From Rhodospirillaceae bacterium (GTDB lineage Bacteria > Pseudomonadota > Alphaproteobacteria > MPNO01 > UBA2964), in assembly GCA_018660305.1 (NCBI GenBank), contig JABJKO010000301.1:1-16908 (forward strand): a DNA stretch of 16,908 nucleotides. Reading direction: 5' to 3'. The notes under the pieces were generated by a model. It saw only the letters and a list, made by a program, of their open reading frames with translations, had not been told where the DNA came from and did not search any database. Made by a program: the position numbers and the translations under genes. Of the stretch, positions 14,167-16,908 are shown one piece after another (the first letter of the stretch is position 1; every line of letters starts with the position of its first letter).

Positions 14167-15204
14167 TTACTTGTATCCCAGCGCCGCCTTGGCCCGTTTG
14201 ACTACATCGGGGCCCACCGACGCGGTGGCGATGATGCGTCGGGTTACTTCCACGCCACCCATGGGGTGGATTTCGAGGCGACGCTTCTTCGCTTCTTTCA
14301 GGAAGGCGGGATCCCTCACCATTTTGTCATAGGCTGTGCGCAGGGCCGCGAGCCGCGCCTTGGGGATGCCGGGCGGTCCAAAGAGCGACCGGCCGGTGAT
14401 GGTTGGCCCCATCATGAATTCGATGAATTTGCGATCCGCGGCATTTTTCGCCAGATCGAGAATGAGCGGCACGCCCTTTGGCAGGTCCGGTGATTTATCC
14501 AGCCCCAGCTCCACCACCGGAATGATGAAATTGCTCTTGAGCCATTGCGGCGACGTCGCTTTCCAGGAAATCCAGCCCGATGTCATGGATTGGGTTTCGC
14601 CCCGTTCCAGCGACAACCGGCCGCCGGCCGATCCCTTATAGCCGGTGATGACCTTGAACTTGGTGCCCAGCAGGGCGTTCATCATGGTGGGAAAGATGAA
14701 GGTCGGGCTGCCCTTGCCGCTGGCCGCCGTGGTGACCACCCGTTTCTTGATGTCGTCGATGGTCTTGATGCCGGTGTCGGACCGAACCATCATGACATGT
14801 TTCTGGGTCGCCATACGGCCGATATAGCTGAATTTGCGCACATCGAGCTTGAAGCCCTTGCTGCGGATCAGCTGAAACACCGGCAGGACTGGCGATGCCA
14901 TGCCAATGAACGTGCCGTTCTTGGGGGCGATGGTGTACATGTAGTTGGCCATCTTGAGGCTACCGCCGCCGGGCATGAATTGTGGCACGAAGTTCGGTTT
15001 ACCGGGCAGGTATTTGCCCAGATGCTGACCGATCAGCCGAGCATAAGTGCCATAACCGCCGCCGGCGCCGAAGCCGACGATGATGGTAAGCTGGTTGCCC
15101 TTATAAAAATCCCCGACCTCGTCCGCCTGCGCCGCCGTCATCGACGTGCCCATGGCCAACAGGCTCAAGCCTGTGATGGTTGAAAGTGTCCTCGTCCCAA
15201 ACAT
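14167..15204 (-). CDS. Tripartite tricarboxylate transporter (TctC/Bug)-like periplasmic binding protein, orphan
   Basis: 345 residues from ATG 15204-15202, with AAGGA upstream on the minus strand. Sec signal peptide with cleavage near AQA (residue 27). Family role: a periplasmic receptor for carboxylates or other acids serving TctA/TctB. Seen: QLTIIVGFGAGGGYGTYARL (38-57), the family's first strand and glycine-rich ligand loop; a segment starting FVPQFMPGGGSLKMANY; KNGTFIG; a middle RVVTTAASGKGSP block; GPPGIPKARLAALRTAYDKM near the C-terminus. The FGAGGG form with Tyr-Gly-Thr deviates from the more common PxxPGGxxD loop, so the ligand may differ. No tctA or tctB gene is in the window, so it is an orphan receptor here, as many Bug proteins are. 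It converges on the TRAP operon across a 74-base gap and diverges from the DUF547 gene. Confidence 0.85.
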   Translation of the reverse strand: MFGTRTLSTITGLSLLAMGTSMTAAQADEVGDFYKGNQLTIIVGFGAGGGYGTYARLIGQHLGKYLPGKPNFVPQFMPGGGSLKMANYMYTIAPKNGTFIGMASPVLPVFQLIRSKGFKLDVRKFSYIGRMATQKHVMMVRSDTGIKTIDDIKKRVVTTAASGKGSPTFIFPTMMNALLGTKFKVITGYKGSAGGRLSLERGETQSMTSGWISWKATSPQWLKSNFIIPVVELGLDKSPDLPKGVPLILDLAKNAADRKFIEFMMGPTITGRSLFGPPGIPKARLAALRTAYDKMVRDPAFLKEAKKRRLEIHPMGGVEVTRRIIATASVGPDVVKRAKAALGYK

Positions 15205-15374
15205 ATGAAGCCATCCTTTTTCTGGTTTAGTTCATTAGAACGGTAACATTGCCTGTTTGGGACCGACAAGGGCGGCAACGGAACAGGGTCGTCTCACGCG
15301 CTTGTGTAGACCCGTTACTTGGCGGCCCGCAATGGCGCCCCAACATGGTAGACAACAGGATTAGGAGCATGGGT
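15205..15374. promoter_or_regulatory. Divergent intergenic region (TctC-like / DUF547)
   Basis: 170 bases between divergent genes, expected to hold both promoters. The reading frame of the DUF547 gene is open through most of it, using TTG or earlier ATG codons, but no domain or ribosome-binding site supports those starts. I see no clear promoter boxes or repeats. Confidence 0.3.
15363..15367 (+). promoter_or_regulatory. Ribosome-binding site deciding the DUF547 start
   Basis: AGGAG at 15363-15367 lies seven bases before ATG 15375, an ideal distance. The in-frame ATG 15369 is only one base away and ATG 15345 is upstream of it, so 15375 is preferred. Confidence 0.65.
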
Positions 15375-16220
15375 ATGGTGAGAAGATCGCGGCTCGTAAT
15401 TGTTGCCGTTACGGCTTTTTTAGTCTGCACAGGCTTTGGCAGCGGAGAGCGGCTGTTCGCGCCTAGCGCTGATTTGTGGGAGCGCTGGCAGGCAAACGAT
15501 CCTCAAAACGGATCGGTCATCGATCACCAATCGTGGGACCGGTTCCTGAAGAAATATGTGGTTGCCGGCAAGGACGGGCTAAATCTGGTAAGATACCGGG
15601 CGGTAACAAACATGGATCGTCAGCAGCTCGATGGCTACATCGCCTCGCTCACTTCTCTTTCGATCAGAAAATTTGGCCGCCGCGAGCAGCTCGCCTATTG
15701 GATCAACCTTTACAACGCCCTCACTGTCAAAGTGGTGTTGGACCAATATCCGGTGAAATCCATCCGCGATATCGATATCTCGCCGGGTTTTTTTGCCGAC
15801 GGACCTTGGGGCAGGAAGCTGGTCGCCGTCGAAGGCGAAAAAATCAGCCTGAATGACATCGAACATCGCATCCTACGCCCCATCTGGCGCGACAACCGCA
15901 TTCACTACGCCGTTAATTGCGCCTCCATCGGCTGTCCCAACCTGCGGACCAGCGCCTATACGGGGGCGACCGTGGAGGCCATGCTGGAGGAAGCTGCCAG
16001 AGGCTATATAAACAGCCCGCGCGGCGTCTCAATCGAGGGTGGCGCCGTCACGGTGTCCAAGATTTACGACTGGTTCATCGGGGATTTCGGGCATGATGAA
16101 AAAACCGTGCTGGCGCATATCAAAAAATACGCCGCTCCAGCCCTGCGCAAACAGGTGTCGGCAATCGGAAAGATCGAAGACGTCACCTACGACTGGCGTC
16201 TGAACGAAGTCGCCAACTGA
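15375..16220 (+). CDS. DUF547-domain exported protein
   Basis: 281 residues from ATG 15375, chosen by its AGGAG site. The N-terminus MVRRSRLVIVAVTAFLV followed by CTGFGSG looks like a Sec signal peptide or a membrane anchor; C18 is not in a good lipobox (FLVC), so lipidation is unlikely. The DUF547 domain (about 70-245) is shown by GRREQLAYWINLYNA (101-115), SPGFFADGPWG (136-146), LNDIEHRILRP (159-169) and HYAVNCASIGCPNL (177-190) with conserved C182 and C187. The function of the family is not established; the Cys/His/Glu set could suggest a hydrolase or transglutaminase-like fold, which is inference. It is 128 bases upstream of the cytochrome c gene on the same strand, with no strong terminator between, so co-transcription is possible. 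Confidence 0.85.
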   Translation: MVRRSRLVIVAVTAFLVCTGFGSGERLFAPSADLWERWQANDPQNGSVIDHQSWDRFLKKYVVAGKDGLNLVRYRAVTNMDRQQLDGYIASLTSLSIRKFGRREQLAYWINLYNALTVKVVLDQYPVKSIRDIDISPGFFADGPWGRKLVAVEGEKISLNDIEHRILRPIWRDNRIHYAVNCASIGCPNLRTSAYTGATVEAMLEEAARGYINSPRGVSIEGGAVTVSKIYDWFIGDFGHDEKTVLAHIKKYAAPALRKQVSAIGKIEDVTYDWRLNEVAN

Positions 16221-16348
16221 TCCCCGTCACATCAGCCGGACAAAATTCCGAAAATTGCGCCGGTTGCCGGAATCGCTGCATGCAGGGTATTTTGAGAGCA
16301 TTGAGCATTCGCTCTAACTGACCAAATCAATTGTTGGGGATCTCTCTG
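16221..16348 (+). other. Intergenic spacer with small symmetric elements
   Basis: Contains ATTCCG (16245-16250) with CGGAAT (16268-16273), a perfect palindrome CTGCATGCAG (16276-16285), and a tandem GAGCATT GAGCATT near 16293-16306. None has a T-run strong enough to call a terminator. GGGGA near 16337 may be the ribosome-binding site of the cytochrome gene. Confidence 0.3.
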
Positions 16349-16908
16349 ATGCGTTTTCTTCTCACTCTGGCTGTTACGGTATTTCTGACGTTTCCCGTAG
16401 CCGCCGAAACCACACTCGAACGGGGTGCCTATCTGGTAAACGGCATCGCCGGCTGCGGCAATTGTCACACGCCGCGCCGCGGGCCCATGAAAGGCGTGCC
16501 GTTGGCCGGTGGATTCAAATTCGGCGGTGCCAAAGCACCCTTCGAGGCCTATGCGCCCAATATTTCCATGGACCGGGAAACCGGTATCGGCACCTGGACG
16601 GACGCGCAGATCACAATCGCCATCAGAGAGGGCAAGCGGCCGGACGGCAGCGTCATCGGCCCGCCCATGCCCATCGAGCTCTATAACCACATGTCGGACC
16701 GCGATACCAAGGCCATCGTCGCCTATCTGCGGACCGTGAAGCCGGTGAAAAACAAGGTCAGGAAGTCGGTATTCCGCATGCCGCTTCACGCCGCGAAACC
16801 GGCTGGCAAGGTGGCAGATGTGTCGCGCGCTGATCCTGTCCGTTACGGCGCCTATCTGGCCGGCCCGGTCGGTCATTGCATCGAATGCCATACGCCCATG
16901 GTTCGGGG
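16349..16908 (+). CDS. Multi-heme c-type cytochrome, 3' end beyond the window
   Basis: About 186 residues are visible from ATG 16349. Signal peptide MRFLLTLAVTVFLTFPVAA (1-19), so it is periplasmic or attached to the membrane outer face. Two heme-binding sites are seen: CGNCH (36-40) and CIECH (177-181), each followed by TP, roughly 140 residues apart, as in the di- and tri-heme cytochrome subunits of periplasmic dehydrogenases. The first domain contains APNISMDRETGIGTWTD and GPPMP, with M108 or M115 as candidate sixth ligand. Such proteins pass electrons from a dehydrogenase to the respiratory chain. The partner dehydrogenase would lie to the right, outside the window; no such gene is seen here. 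A third heme could also be beyond the edge. Confidence 0.9.
   Translation, partial: MRFLLTLAVTVFLTFPVAAETTLERGAYLVNGIAGCGNCHTPRRGPMKGVPLAGGFKFGGAKAPFEAYAPNISMDRETGIGTWTDAQITIAIREGKRPDGSVIGPPMPIELYNHMSDRDTKAIVAYLRTVKPVKNKVRKSVFRMPLHAAKPAGKVADVSRADPVRYGAYLAGPVGHCIECHTPMVR

Noticed and set aside
14545..15183. 212-codon plus-strand frame opposite the TctC-like gene
   Set aside because: Antisense shadow; the minus-strand gene has a signal peptide and family motifs.
16232..16891. 219-codon minus-strand frame opposite the cytochrome c gene
   Set aside because: The plus strand encodes a signal peptide and two heme-binding motifs; the minus frame has no recognisable domain.

Overview
The window reads as a chromosome segment of a Gram-negative proteobacterium, most likely an alphaproteobacterium of the Rhodospirillales kind. 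The evidence is a TonB-dependent outer-membrane receptor, several Sec-exported periplasmic proteins, a c-type cytochrome, a TAXI-type TRAP transporter with fused permease, an orphan tripartite-tricarboxylate (Bug/TctC-type) binding protein, and a GC-rich codon style. I see no rRNA, tRNA, CRISPR array, insertion sequence or phage gene. Genes are packed tightly and no gene-free stretch exceeds about 265 bases.

Layout. (1) 1-920, minus: an FAD-dependent hydroxylase running off the left edge. (2) 1184-6261, plus: a three-gene trans-envelope signalling operon of TonB-dependent receptor, YfiR-family (DUF4154) periplasmic protein, and a CHASE8-like/HAMP/HisKA/HATPase/REC/Hpt hybrid kinase. Part of it is clearly more AT-rich than its flanks. 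(3) 6291-7280, minus: an ornithine cyclodeaminase/mu-crystallin family protein lacking the usual catalytic Asp. (4) 7464-8426, plus: a two-domain VOC protein with a complete extradiol-dioxygenase residue set. (5) 8543-8971, plus: a small PilZ-like protein. (6) 10978-8974, minus: an operon of an alpha/beta hydrolase resembling 2,6-dihydroxypseudooxynicotine hydrolase and an FAH-family hydrolase/isomerase. (7) 11141-14092, plus: a TAXI TRAP binding protein and fused TRAP permease, closed by a strong intrinsic terminator. (8) 15204-14167, minus: an orphan TctC/Bug-type binding protein. (9) 15375-16220, plus: a DUF547 exported protein. (10) 16349 to the right edge, plus: a multi-heme cytochrome c, incomplete.

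Working together (inference): the FAD hydroxylase, extradiol-type VOC enzyme, alpha/beta C-C hydrolase, FAH enzyme and divergent TAXI-TRAP importer are the parts expected for uptake and ring-cleavage catabolism of an aromatic or N-heteroaromatic acid; the substrate cannot be read from sequence. The receptor-YfiR-kinase operon looks like a version of the YfiBNR logic in which the diguanylate cyclase output is replaced by a phosphorelay.

The two observations I rate highest are that signalling operon and a nested hairpin straddling the ribosome-binding site and start codon of the TRAP permease, followed by a T-run. The hairpin could set the binding-protein to permease ratio or act as an attenuator.
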